From NCBI GenBank assembly GCA_029256705.1, contig JAQSXK010000008.1, forward strand, positions 1-58,072: DNA of 58,072 nucleotides, written 5' to 3'. The notes under the pieces are model-generated. The model was not told the origin of the DNA. It made no database searches and saw only the letters and a list, made by a program, of their open reading frames with translations. Shown piece after piece: positions 33,662-42,064 of this stretch. Position 1 is the stretch's first letter. Every line of letters starts with the position of its first letter. Origin of the DNA: Clostridia bacterium. Lineage in GTDB: Bacteria > Bacillota > Clostridia > TANB77 > CAG-465. Made by a program: the position numbers and the translations under genes.

Positions 33662-35080
33662 ATGGGATTTGAAGGTAATAAAAAAACAATAATTAAAGTT
33701 TTAATAGTAGTTATTATAGCGCTTGCTCTGTTTGCTGGTTATATAGTACTTGTAAATAATCCAACATTTAAAATTAAATCTGCGGTTAGATATATATTTA
33801 AAGAAACAGATTCTATATTACAATTAGCAGAAAAATCATCTATTTCAAATAGTATATTTGAAAATAAAACTGAAGTTACTAATAGAATGACAGCAAAGGT
33901 ATCGCTTAGTGATGATGTTAAAAATTTAATTGGACCTGTATCTAAAAGTATAGAAGATTTAGTTAACAACTCAATTATAGAAACAAATATTAAATCTGAT
34001 ATACCTAATAAATATTCTGATGTTGAATTAAATTACTCATATAATAATGAAAAAATTAAAGCAAATGCATATTTAGATAATAATGAGATATATGTATTAA
34101 TTAAAGATTATTTTGATAAGTATATAAAGGTAACTGATGAAAAGGTTTTACAAGACGCTGTTAAAGAAGTTAAAGTTGATGAGATAAGATATCTTGTTGA
34201 TGTTTTGAAAAACTCAATTGTTGATGCCGTTTCTTATGGTACAATAAATGATTCTAAGGTATTAATAGATATTGATGAAGAAAAAATTTCTGTAAATAAA
34301 ACTACGCTTACTATTGATACAAAATTTACAAATCAAGTTACAACAATATTATTAAATAAAATATTAATGGATAATAAAGCGAAAGATATAATAATTAAAT
34401 TATCTGGTTCTGATACATATCCAAATGTTACAGCTTTAGAAGATGATATAAGAGATCAACTATTAAATATTGAAAACACTAATTATGATAATGAAGTTAT
34501 AGGTGAATATTCATTATATACTTCGGGAATATTTAACAAAGTAGTTAGAAATGAAATTAAATCTTTTGATGAAAATAATACTGTATTACAATATACAACT
34601 TATAAGACAATAAAATTTGATACTCAAACTTCAATTTTTGAAAATAACGAATTAGTTGCAAAAGTAAATGTAAAAGAAACTTCACCAGATAATTATGATA
34701 TAACATCTACTTATGGTAAAAATATGAGTATGGATGTTAAGGGTATTATTAGTCAATCAAAGGTTGACGTTAATTACACATTAAGAATAAGTGGATTAAA
34801 TGATATAAAGGGTGATCTAAATGTTGAAACAAGAAATATTAGTAAAAGTGAAATCAATCAAACATTTACATTTAGATTAAATACTCCAGAATCTTATGGT
34901 ACAATTAATTTAACAGTAGATAGTACAATTAAAACAATAGAAAATATAACAAAACCAGACTTTACGAATAATGTAGGATATGAGGATATTACTTCAACTG
35001 AAATATCTGATATTTATACAAATTTTGTAAATAAAAATCCAGAATTAATTAATGCAATAAGTAAAATTATTGGAGAATAA
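33662..35080 (+). CDS. Uncharacterised membrane-anchored extracytoplasmic protein
   Basis: The protein has 472 residues, from ATG 33662 after GAGGG. A single N-terminal helix (about 10-30) anchors a large beta-strand-rich domain with many alternating strands ('EKIKANAYLDNNEIYVLIKDYFDKYIKVTDEK', 'TINLTVDSTIKTI'). This may be a lipoprotein-carrier-like or multi-repeat beta fold; no cysteine lipobox is seen. I do not recognise a family. It forms its own unit between sigA and ctsR. Confidence 0.65.
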   Translation: MGFEGNKKTIIKVLIVVIIALALFAGYIVLVNNPTFKIKSAVRYIFKETDSILQLAEKSSISNSIFENKTEVTNRMTAKVSLSDDVKNLIGPVSKSIEDLVNNSIIETNIKSDIPNKYSDVELNYSYNNEKIKANAYLDNNEIYVLIKDYFDKYIKVTDEKVLQDAVKEVKVDEIRYLVDVLKNSIVDAVSYGTINDSKVLIDIDEEKISVNKTTLTIDTKFTNQVTTILLNKILMDNKAKDIIIKLSGSDTYPNVTALEDDIRDQLLNIENTNYDNEVIGEYSLYTSGIFNKVVRNEIKSFDENNTVLQYTTYKTIKFDTQTSIFENNELVAKVNVKETSPDNYDITSTYGKNMSMDVKGIISQSKVDVNYTLRISGLNDIKGDLNVETRNISKSEINQTFTFRLNTPESYGTINLTVDSTIKTIENITKPDFTNNVGYEDITSTEISDIYTNFVNKNPELINAISKIIGE

Positions 35081-35137
35081 ATTTAGATAAGATATATTAA
35101 ATGTCTGCTAAAATATAATAAAATGTTTAATATAAAG

Positions 35138-35166
35138 AAAAAGGTACTTGACAAAGTACTTTTTTT
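35138..35166 (+). terminator. Terminator-like hairpin overlapping the ctsR -35
   Basis: AAAAAGGTACTT and AAGTACTTTTTTT pair with one bulged G, followed by T residues. The TTGACA of the ctsR promoter spans the loop. Confidence 0.55.
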
Positions 35167-35176
35167 GTTGTATAAT
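35148..35176 (+). promoter_or_regulatory. Promoter of the ctsR-mcsA-mcsB-clpC operon
   Basis: TTGACA 35148-35153, a 17-base spacer and TATAAT 35171-35176; perfect consensus, immediately followed by the CtsR box. Confidence 0.88.
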
Positions 35177-35193
35177 AGTCAAAGATAGTCAAA
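35177..35193 (+). promoter_or_regulatory. CtsR operator (heptad direct repeat)
   Basis: AGTCAAA-GAT-AGTCAAA matches the known CtsR box (two RGTCAAA heptads, 3-base spacer). It abuts the -10 box and covers the expected start of transcription, so CtsR should repress its own operon. Confidence 0.92.
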
Positions 35194-35216
35194 GTTAAGA
35201 ATTGAGGTTATGTTAA

Positions 35217-35663
35217 ATGAATTTATCAAGTATAATAGAAGAATATATTCATGATTTATTAATTGATACAGATTATATTGAGGTTAAAAGGAATGATCTA
35301 GCTAATCAATTTAGTTGTGTTCCTTCACAAATCAATTATGTTATTTCTACTAGATTTATACCTGAGCTTGGGTTTTATGTTGAAAGTAAAAGAGGTGGAG
35401 GCGGATTTATAAAGATAAGTAAATTTGATTTAACCAATGAAAAATATTTGATGCATATTATTAGCGAAATGGATAATAAATTATCACAAAATGTCGCTGA
35501 CATTTACTTGAATAATCTTTTGGTGTATAATGTTTTAGATGAAAAAACAGCAAGATTAATTAAGATTGCAATTTCAGATAAAAGTTTAGAAAATGTAGAT
35601 AAACTAGATAGAGATAAAGTAAGATCAGATATTTTTAAATGTTTGCTTATAAATGTAATATAA
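35217..35663 (+). CDS. ctsR: Transcriptional repressor CtsR
   Basis: The protein has 148 residues, from ATG 35217. The N-terminal winged helix ('IIEEYIHDLL', 'VKRNDLANQFSCVPSQINYVISTRF') and the glycine-rich heat-sensing wing 'SKRGGGGFIKI' are conserved; the C-terminal dimer/McsB-responsive domain follows. It represses clp genes until heat or McsB action releases it. It heads its own operon and has a perfect operator upstream. The next gene starts 14 bases later. Confidence 0.95.
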   Translation: MNLSSIIEEYIHDLLIDTDYIEVKRNDLANQFSCVPSQINYVISTRFIPELGFYVESKRGGGGFIKISKFDLTNEKYLMHIISEMDNKLSQNVADIYLNNLLVYNVLDEKTARLIKIAISDKSLENVDKLDRDKVRSDIFKCLLINVI

Positions 35664-35676
35664 AGGAGTGATTTTT

Positions 35677-36198
35677 ATGAAATGTCAAAACTGTGGAAAA
35701 GAGGAGGCAACTGTTAGATACTATGAAAACATAAATGGTGAGAAAAGAGAGATTGTTATATGTGCTAATTGTGCTAAAAATTTAAACCTAATAGATTTTC
35801 CAAATATGTTATCATATTTCTTTATTAGTCATCCTAAAGAATTAATCGAGGATGAATACTCAAATAAAGTATGTAGTAAATGTTCATATACGTTTGATGA
35901 TTATTTGGAAAAAGGTTTATTTGGATGTCCTAATTGTTATAATGCTTTTAGTGATAGAATAGATACATTACTAACTAAAATACACGGAAAAAATAGGCAT
36001 CTAAATATAGGGGATAATACAAGTCAAAATAATTTTAAAAAAACAGGAGTAAGTAATAGTAAAATTTCAGAAAATAGCGATATATCTAAAATTGAAGATG
36101 TTAATTCATTGAAAAAATTATTAGACAAAAGTATAAAAGAAGAGAAGTATGAAGATGCGGCTAAATTGCGTGATAGAATAAAAGAATTAGAAAAGTAG
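35677..36198 (+). CDS. mcsA: McsA, activator of protein arginine kinase
   Basis: The protein has 173 residues from ATG 35677 (AAGGAGTGAT upstream). Four CxxC pairs form two zinc sites: 'MKCQNCGKEEA', 'ICANCAKNL', 'VCSKCSYTFDDYLEKG' and 'GCPNCYNAF'. A C-terminal UVR motif ('LKKLLDKSIKEEKYEDAAKLRDRIKEL', about 146-172) ends the protein. McsA binds and activates McsB. Full length; it is directly followed by mcsB. Confidence 0.94.
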   Translation: MKCQNCGKEEATVRYYENINGEKREIVICANCAKNLNLIDFPNMLSYFFISHPKELIEDEYSNKVCSKCSYTFDDYLEKGLFGCPNCYNAFSDRIDTLLTKIHGKNRHLNIGDNTSQNNFKKTGVSNSKISENSDISKIEDVNSLKKLLDKSIKEEKYEDAAKLRDRIKELEK

Positions 36199-36207
36199 GT
36201 GAGTGAT

Positions 36208-37197
36208 TTGTGGTATAAAGATGTAGGTGAAAATTCACAGTATGTAATTTCCACTAGGGTTAGAATAGCTAGAAACTTAAAAGATTTTAACTTCCCAAAC
36301 AATTTATCTAAAGAGAACATGATAAAGTTAAATAGTTTAGTGGAAAACAATGTAGATAGAAATAAATTTAATTTTTTAAAACTTAAAGATATGGATAAAA
36401 CAACGGTTAGGAGTTTAGTCGAGCAACATTTAATATCTTTTGAATGCGCTCAAAATTTGAATTCTGCTATAATTACAAATAAAGATAATAGTATAGTTAT
36501 TATGCTAAATGAAGAGGATCATTTAAGAATTCAATCATTTTCTAGTGGTTTAAATATAACTGATACATATAATAATGCAAAACTCATAGAAAATAGTTTA
36601 AATCTAGATTATGCAAAAGATGATAGATACGGATATTTAACAAGTTGTCCAACTAATCTTGGGAGTGGTTTAAGGATATCTGTAATGATGCATTTGCCGG
36701 GTTTAGTTAGATTGAAGAAAATAAATAGTATAGTGGAAAATGTTCTTAATGCTGGAGTTTTAGTAAGAGGATCATATGGCGAAAATACTGCAGGATATGG
36801 AGATATGTATCAATTTTCTAATAGAAGTAGCTTTGGAGAAAGTGAAGAAGCTATTATAATAAATATTAAAAATGTAATATCATATGTAATGTCACAAGAA
36901 AGTAAAGCTAGAGAATTATTATTAAAAACAGATATAGCATTTGAAGATAGTATATTTAGATCTTATGGAATTTTAAAAAATGCCAGATATATAAAATATA
37001 AAGAGGCAATAGATCATTTATCTAAAATTAGAGTTGGAATAAGTTTAAAATTAATAACAACTATAGATTTAAAAAATATAAATAAATTAATGACGGAATG
37101 TAACAGTAGTGTACTTAAAACTACCTTGAAACAAGATTTCGATGAGTACACTGAAAATATCGAAAGAGCAAAATATTTAAGAAAGGAGCTTGATTAA
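36208..37197 (+). CDS. mcsB: Protein arginine kinase McsB
   Basis: The protein has 329 residues from a TTG start at 36208 preceded by AGGTGAGTGAT; GTG 36199 lies inside that site. Phosphagen-kinase-fold motifs are present: 'STRVRIARNLKDFNFPN', 'MLNEEDHLRIQSF' (catalytic Glu), 'TSCPTNLGSGLRISVMMHLP' (active-site Cys) and 'VRGSYGENTAGYGDMYQFSNR'. It phosphorylates arginines in CtsR and in proteins to be degraded by ClpCP. It overlaps nothing but lies 2 bases before the clpC start. Confidence 0.94.
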   Translation: MWYKDVGENSQYVISTRVRIARNLKDFNFPNNLSKENMIKLNSLVENNVDRNKFNFLKLKDMDKTTVRSLVEQHLISFECAQNLNSAIITNKDNSIVIMLNEEDHLRIQSFSSGLNITDTYNNAKLIENSLNLDYAKDDRYGYLTSCPTNLGSGLRISVMMHLPGLVRLKKINSIVENVLNAGVLVRGSYGENTAGYGDMYQFSNRSSFGESEEAIIINIKNVISYVMSQESKARELLLKTDIAFEDSIFRSYGILKNARYIKYKEAIDHLSKIRVGISLKLITTIDLKNINKLMTECNSSVLKTTLKQDFDEYTENIERAKYLRKELD

Positions 37198-37198
37198 T

Positions 37199-39625
37199 AT
37201 GTATGAATTTACAGATAGAGCACAAAAAGTTTTGGATAAAGCAAAAATGTTTTCGCTTGAGAATAACTATTCTTTTATAGGAACAGAACATATACTATAT
37301 GGACTGGTTGCAGAAGGGGAAGGACTTGCAAGTAAAATATTAGTATCTCAAGGATTGACAGCAGAATATGTTAAGGAAGAAATATTTAAAATAGATGGTG
37401 TTATGGACACTTTAGAACATGATAATATAGATTTTACACCTAGAGCTAAGAGAATACTAGAAAATAGTGTTAGAGAGTCTAAAAGAATTAATCATAATTA
37501 TATAGGAACAGAGCATATTTTACTCTCATTAATGAGAGAGGTAGATAGCATTGCTATTAGAATTTTAATTGATGCAAATATTGATCCGCAAAAAATATTT
37601 GCCGATTTAATGAAATTAATAAGTGATGATTCACCAGTAAATAATTATGCTTCTACAAGTAGTAATTTAAATAATAATACACCGACATTAAATAGTTATT
37701 CAAAAGATTTAACTGCTTTAGCAAAAGAGAATAAATTAGACCCTGTTATAGGAAGAACTAGTGAAATAACTAGAATTATTGAAATATTAAGTAGAAGAAC
37801 AAAAAATAACCCAGTACTTATAGGTGAACCTGGAGTAGGTAAAACAGCAGTAGTGGAGGGTCTAGCACAAATAATAATTGAGTCTAAGATACCAGATGTA
37901 CTAAAAGATAAAAGAATTGTATCTTTAGATATGTCATCTATGATTGCAGGTGCAAAATATAGAGGAGATTTCGAAGAAAGGCTTAAAAAATGTCTGCAGG
38001 AATCAAAAAAAGTTGGTAATGTTATACTTTTTATCGATGAATTACATACCATTATTGGTGCTGGTTCAGCTGAAGGTGCAATGGACGCAGCAAATATTTT
38101 GAAACCACTTTTATCTAGAGGCGAAGTGCAGATAATTGGGGCAACAACTTTAAATGAGTATAGAAAACATATTGAAAAAGACGCAGCTTTAGAGAGAAGA
38201 TTTCAATCTGTTCTTATTGACGAACCATCTGCTGAAGATACTATTAAAATATTAAAAGGATTGAAAGATAAATACGAAGCACACCATAAAGTTAAAATTA
38301 CTGATGAAAGCATAAAAATGGCTGTAAATTTGAGCGTCAGATATATAAACGATAGATATTTACCAGATAAAGCTATAGATATAATTGATGAGGCTTGTTC
38401 TAAAATCAAATTAAAAACTGTAACAACACCTCAAAATATAGTGGATTTGGAAAACAAATTAATCAAATTATCTAAAGAAAAAGAAGAAGCTATAATATCT
38501 CAGACATTTGAAAAAGCAGCTAAGGTAAGAGATGAAGAAAGAAAACTAAAAGAGAAGATAGATAAAGAAAAAATAAAATGGAAAAAAGAAGAATCTAATG
38601 AAGAAGTTAAATTAACAGAAGAAGATATATGTACTGTTGTTTCTGCTATGACTAAAATACCAATAACAAAATTAGACTTAGAAGAAACTAAAAAATTAAA
38701 GGATTTAGATATACAACTTAAAAAACGAGTAGTAGGTCAAGATGAAGCGGTTGAATCTTTAGCAAGAGCAATTAAAAGAGCAAGAGTTGGATTAAAAGAT
38801 GAAAAAAGACCTATAGGATCATTTATGCTACTTGGACCAACTGGTACTGGTAAAACTGAACTTACAAAAGCTTTGTCTGAAAATCTATTCGGTTCAGATT
38901 CTGCCATGATAAGACTAGATATGTCGGAATATATGGAACCACATAGTGTATCAAAATTAATTGGTTCACCTCCGGGATATGTAGGATATGAAGATGGTGG
39001 ACAATTAACAGAAAAAGTAAGAAGAAAACCATATAGCATAGTATTATTTGATGAAATAGAAAAGGCACATCCAGATGTATTTAATATGTTACTTCAAATA
39101 CTAGAAGACGGTAGACTTACAGATTCTAATGGTAGAGTTGTAAATTTTAAAAATACAGTTATAATAATGACATCAAATGTTGGTGCTAGAAATATAACAG
39201 AAAATAAATCTATTGGATTCATTTCAAAAGAAGATAGTTCTAAAAATTATGAAAAAACAAAAAATGAAGTTATGAGTGAAATTAAAAAAGTATTTAGACC
39301 AGAGTTTTTAAATAGATTAGATGAAATAATAGTCTTTAGAAAATTACAAGAAGATAGTATTAAAAAGATTGTTAACTTGATGCTCTTAGAATTTGCAAAA
39401 AGATTAACAAGTAAAGATATATCTGTCATATTTGATGATTCAATTATAGACTATATATCTAAGGTGGGTTTTGATGATACTTATGGTGCAAGACCACTTA
39501 GAAGGGCTATACAGACGCATATTGAAGATAAATTTGCTAATAAATTATTAGACGACGAAATTAAAGGAAATGATAATGTTAAAGTATCATATGTAAATGC
39601 CGAAGTATTGATAGAAAAAATGTGA
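37199..39625 (+). CDS. clpC: AAA+ unfoldase ClpC
   Basis: The protein has 808 residues from ATG 37199 (AAGGAG 10 bases upstream). Two Clp_N repeats (about 1-145, 'SFIGTEHILYGLV', 'NYIGTEHILLSLM') are followed by the first AAA+ module ('GEPGVGKT', 'FIDELHTIIGAG'), a middle domain with a UVR-like helix ('EEAIISQTFEKAAKVRDEERKL', 400s), and the second module ('GPTGTGKTELTKAL', 'LFDEIEKAHPDV', 'GARPLRRAIQ'). 'SIGF' near residue 676 is the ClpP-binding loop. It unfolds arginine-phosphorylated proteins for ClpP. It is the last gene of the CtsR operon. Confidence 0.96.
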   Translation: MYEFTDRAQKVLDKAKMFSLENNYSFIGTEHILYGLVAEGEGLASKILVSQGLTAEYVKEEIFKIDGVMDTLEHDNIDFTPRAKRILENSVRESKRINHNYIGTEHILLSLMREVDSIAIRILIDANIDPQKIFADLMKLISDDSPVNNYASTSSNLNNNTPTLNSYSKDLTALAKENKLDPVIGRTSEITRIIEILSRRTKNNPVLIGEPGVGKTAVVEGLAQIIIESKIPDVLKDKRIVSLDMSSMIAGAKYRGDFEERLKKCLQESKKVGNVILFIDELHTIIGAGSAEGAMDAANILKPLLSRGEVQIIGATTLNEYRKHIEKDAALERRFQSVLIDEPSAEDTIKILKGLKDKYEAHHKVKITDESIKMAVNLSVRYINDRYLPDKAIDIIDEACSKIKLKTVTTPQNIVDLENKLIKLSKEKEEAIISQTFEKAAKVRDEERKLKEKIDKEKIKWKKEESNEEVKLTEEDICTVVSAMTKIPITKLDLEETKKLKDLDIQLKKRVVGQDEAVESLARAIKRARVGLKDEKRPIGSFMLLGPTGTGKTELTKALSENLFGSDSAMIRLDMSEYMEPHSVSKLIGSPPGYVGYEDGGQLTEKVRRKPYSIVLFDEIEKAHPDVFNMLLQILEDGRLTDSNGRVVNFKNTVIIMTSNVGARNITENKSIGFISKEDSSKNYEKTKNEVMSEIKKVFRPEFLNRLDEIIVFRKLQEDSIKKIVNLMLLEFAKRLTSKDISVIFDDSIIDYISKVGFDDTYGARPLRRAIQTHIEDKFANKLLDDEIKGNDNVKVSYVNAEVLIEKM

Positions 39626-39639
39626 GAATAAAAGTTAAT

Positions 39640-39768
39640 ATGGGTACATATATAAATTCATATATAACATTTATGGGTAGCAGTAAAAATACAATACAGT
39701 CATTACAAACAGGTGGTATTTCTGGAAGTGGTATAGCTTCATTATGTGAAGTCCAATTAATTAACTAA
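39640..39768 (+). CDS. Small ORF or gene remnant after clpC
   Basis: Encodes 42 residues from ATG 39640 (the same frame also has a GTG at 39622 overlapping the clpC stop). No good ribosome binding site is seen. The C-terminal 'GIASLCEVQLIN' resembles the final strand of the repeat module at the left end of the window ('FNIYEIQVSN'), so this may be the tail of a lost surface-protein gene. A perfect terminator follows directly. RadA, which often follows clpC, is absent. Confidence 0.3.
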   Translation: MGTYINSYITFMGSSKNTIQSLQTGGISGSGIASLCEVQLIN

Positions 39769-39774
39769 GTTATA

Positions 39775-39823
39775 CAAATAAAAAACAAGAAGTATAAAGG
39801 CTATACTTCTTGTTTTTTATTTG
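39775..39823. terminator. Terminator, perfect 22-bp stem
   Basis: Bases 39775-39796 pair fully with 39802-39823 across a 5-base loop; A and T runs flank the GC-containing part, so it could work in both directions. Confidence 0.9.
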
Positions 39824-39904
39824 TATATTTAATTAAAATAAGAATATAATATTAAATATATGTTATATTATATTTTGAAATTAATGAAATTTAAACGTAT
39901 TTAC

Positions 39905-39933
39905 TTGAAAAAAACATAAAAATATGGTATATT
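39905..39933 (+). promoter_or_regulatory. Promoter of zinc-ribbon gene
   Basis: TTGAAA 39905-39910, a 17-base spacer and TATATT 39928-39933. Confidence 0.6.
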
Positions 39934-39955
39934 GTTTATTAGGAGATGATTGAAA

Positions 39956-40471
39956 ATGGATTTTATGAAAAAAATAAATGAGCTTTCAAAAAAAGTTGGG
40001 GACGGTGTAGCAGATACATATAAAACAGTGGCAGATAAGTCTGGGAAACTATTGGAAGAAGCAAAAGTTAAAATAGCAATTTCAGATAAGGAAGCGAATA
40101 TTGAACAATCTTACGTAGCAATGGGTAGAACTGTTTATGAAGTATATTCAAAAGGTGAAGATGTCGGTAAAGCATTTAACAAAGAATGTAAATTAATAGA
40201 TAAAACTAATGCAGAGATAGTAGAATTAAATAAGAAAATACTATATAACAAAAAATTAAGAAAATGTGATAATTGTTTTGAAATAATAGGAATTGATAGT
40301 GTTTATTGTGAAAATTGTGGCGAAAAACAAAAACCTCTTAAAATGAAAAATATTGAAGAAAAAGAGGAAATAAAAAAAGAAGAAAAAACTGAACGTGTAT
40401 GTCCAACATGTGGATATATAAGTGACGAAAACGCTAAATTTTGTCCAAAATGTGGATATAAATTTAATTAA
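39956..40471 (+). CDS. Double zinc-ribbon protein with helical N-terminus
   Basis: The protein has 171 residues from ATG 39956 (AGGAGATGAT upstream). About 90 helical residues ('DTYKTVADKSGKLLEEAKVKIAISDKEANIEQSYVAMGRTVYEVYSKGEDV') precede two zinc ribbons: 'KCDNCFEIIGIDSVYCENCG' and 'VCPTCGYISDENAKFCPKCG'. The linker between them is Lys/Glu-rich. This is a common but uncharacterised Clostridia architecture. No membrane segment is seen. The binding partner is unknown. Confidence 0.8.
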   Translation: MDFMKKINELSKKVGDGVADTYKTVADKSGKLLEEAKVKIAISDKEANIEQSYVAMGRTVYEVYSKGEDVGKAFNKECKLIDKTNAEIVELNKKILYNKKLRKCDNCFEIIGIDSVYCENCGEKQKPLKMKNIEEKEEIKKEEKTERVCPTCGYISDENAKFCPKCGYKFN

Positions 40472-40485
40472 TAAAACCATTATAT

Positions 40486-40528
40486 AAAAATGTAGAAAAG
40501 TCTATTTAGATTTTTCTACATTTTTTGT
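40486..40528 (+). terminator. Rho-independent terminator
   Basis: A 14-bp stem (40486-40499 with 40512-40525, AAAAATGTAGAAAA and its complement) is followed by T residues. Confidence 0.88.
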
Positions 40529-40574
40529 GTTTACATAATTATAAAGTATATATGGTGATTTTAACTGGATTTAC

Positions 40575-40603
40575 TTGACTTTTGCAACAAAAAATGGTAT
40601 TAT
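40575..40603 (+). promoter_or_regulatory. Promoter of ClpX-like gene
   Basis: TTGACT 40575-40580, a 17-base spacer and TATTAT 40598-40603. The transcript would start near 40610, which favours the ATG at 40658 over 40607. Confidence 0.7.
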
Positions 40604-40657
40604 TATATGAATGAAAAACATCAAATCCTTACTTTAATAAGAAAGGTGGTTTTGAAA

Positions 40658-41911
40658 ATGGATAGCAAAGAAAAAAGAAAGAAACTTGTATGTACAATTT
40701 GTGGGCAAGAAATTTTGAAGAATCCTAATAAATCTGGTAAACGATATGCAGTTAGAAAATCAGATCCGATTATCTGTGATATATGTATTCATGATTTAGC
40801 AAAAATCGATGATAATAATCAAGAAAAACTTGATGTAAAGAGTTATACAAAAATTATTAAAAAATCTGTAAAACCTTATTCAGATGCTGCAAAAATATCC
40901 ATTGAAACTGCTAAAAATGTTGAGGAGAAGAGTCTTAAAGAGATAATTTCATGTGTAAAATCTGTTATAAAAGGTCAAGATGATCATATAAAACAGATAG
41001 CGACATCAATTTATAAAAATCTAAAAATTGATAACCTTGAAATTAAATCTAATATTATTGTTCTTGGTGAATCAGGTAATGGTAAAACGGCAATTATCAA
41101 GCTGTTAGCAGAGATATTAAATTTGCCGGTTGTTATTGAAGATGCAACAAGATTCACTGAAGCTGGCTATTTTGGTCCAAGCGCTGACGACATGATAAAA
41201 GATTTATATAGGGCGGCGGGAGATAATATACGTAAAGCTGAAAGGGGAATACTTGTTATAGACGAAGGCGATAAGAAAGGTGCAGCCAAAGATGTTGGCA
41301 GAGATGTTAGCGGAGAGGAAGTTCTATTTTCTTTACTTAAAATACTTGAAGGAACAAAAGTACCTATAACTGATCCTGATGGAGATACACTTGGATATAT
41401 GGATACTTCTAGAGTAACAATTATATTCATAGGTGCATTTCCTAGTCTTGCTAATATTCGTGAGAAAAGAATTAATGGAAAAGGTGTAATGGGATTTAAT
41501 GCTAGGGCAGCAGAAGATATTGTCAAAAACAAAGAGTATATCCCAGAAGACTTCATTCAAGCTGGATTTTCAAAAGAGTTTATTGGTAGGTTTGATATGA
41601 TTATTGAATTAAATAAACTTACCGTAACTGATCTGCAAGATATAACGCGTAATTCAAAAAAATCTACTTTATTAAGTTATGTTCAAGCACTTGGGGATAA
41701 AGGAATAAAAGTTAACTATGATGATGAAATTATTGATGAAATTGCTCAAGAAGCAGTAAAACTTAAAGTGGGTGCAAGAGGTATAAAGACTGTAGTTCAG
41801 GAAATGTTCAAGAACATAATGTTTCAAGTACTGCTAGAAGAAAAAAAATACACGGAATGTAATGTTAGAAAGGAAACTGTACACGACTCTACAAATTACA
41901 TCTTAACTTAA
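40658..41911 (+). CDS. Divergent ClpX-like AAA+ ATPase with N-terminal zinc finger
   Basis: The protein has 417 residues, ClpX size, from ATG 40658 (AAAGGTGGT 7 bases upstream). An N-terminal C4 site (Cys12, 15, 40, 43) has a spacer unlike ClpX. Walker A is 'GESGNGKT' (137-144), pore loop 'GYFG' (170-173; ClpX has GYVG), Walker B 'GILVIDEGDKKG' (197-208; ClpX has DEIDKI), a ClpP-loop-like 'MGF' (278-280; ClpX has IGF), the arginine-finger motif 'EFIGRFD' (307-313) and sensor 2 'GARGIK' (372-377). All functional positions remain, so it is probably an active unfoldase with changed substrates or ClpP affinity. It stands alone, away from tig/clpP. A phage or mobile origin cannot be excluded. Confidence 0.78.
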   Translation: MDSKEKRKKLVCTICGQEILKNPNKSGKRYAVRKSDPIICDICIHDLAKIDDNNQEKLDVKSYTKIIKKSVKPYSDAAKISIETAKNVEEKSLKEIISCVKSVIKGQDDHIKQIATSIYKNLKIDNLEIKSNIIVLGESGNGKTAIIKLLAEILNLPVVIEDATRFTEAGYFGPSADDMIKDLYRAAGDNIRKAERGILVIDEGDKKGAAKDVGRDVSGEEVLFSLLKILEGTKVPITDPDGDTLGYMDTSRVTIIFIGAFPSLANIREKRINGKGVMGFNARAAEDIVKNKEYIPEDFIQAGFSKEFIGRFDMIIELNKLTVTDLQDITRNSKKSTLLSYVQALGDKGIKVNYDDEIIDEIAQEAVKLKVGARGIKTVVQEMFKNIMFQVLLEEKKYTECNVRKETVHDSTNYILT

Positions 41912-41922
41912 AAATTGTTTTT

Positions 41923-41962
41923 TAGAAAACACTTGTTATAATAACGAGTGTTTTCTTTTTTT
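41923..41962 (+). terminator. Rho-independent terminator
   Basis: AGAAAACACT(T)GTTAT and its complement form a stem of about 16 bp (41924-41956) followed by a long T run. Confidence 0.9.
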
Positions 41963-41993
41963 TGTTAAATGGCATTAAATATTATTAAAACTA

Positions 41994-42022
41994 TTGACAA
42001 TATAGCATTTGTAGTGTATAAT
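41994..42022 (+). promoter_or_regulatory. Promoter of the ylxM-ffh-ribosomal operon
   Basis: TTGACA 41994-41999, a 17-base spacer and TATAAT 42017-42022; perfect consensus. Confidence 0.85.
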
Positions 42023-42051
42023 ATGTGTAAAGTAAAATACTTTTACACATA
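42021..42051. promoter_or_regulatory. Long inverted repeat in the ylxM leader
   Basis: ATATGTGTAAAGTA pairs with TACTTTTACACATAT across 2-3 bases (one bulged A), from the end of the -10 box to just before the AAGGAGA site. It could be a 5' mRNA hairpin that protects or attenuates the transcript, or an operator. Confidence 0.6.
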
Positions 42052-42064
42052 TTAAGGAGATTAT

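Noticed and set aside
37696-39068. Minus-strand open frames inside clpC
   Set aside because: They mirror the coding pattern of clpC and have no independent evidence such as ribosome sites or family motifs.
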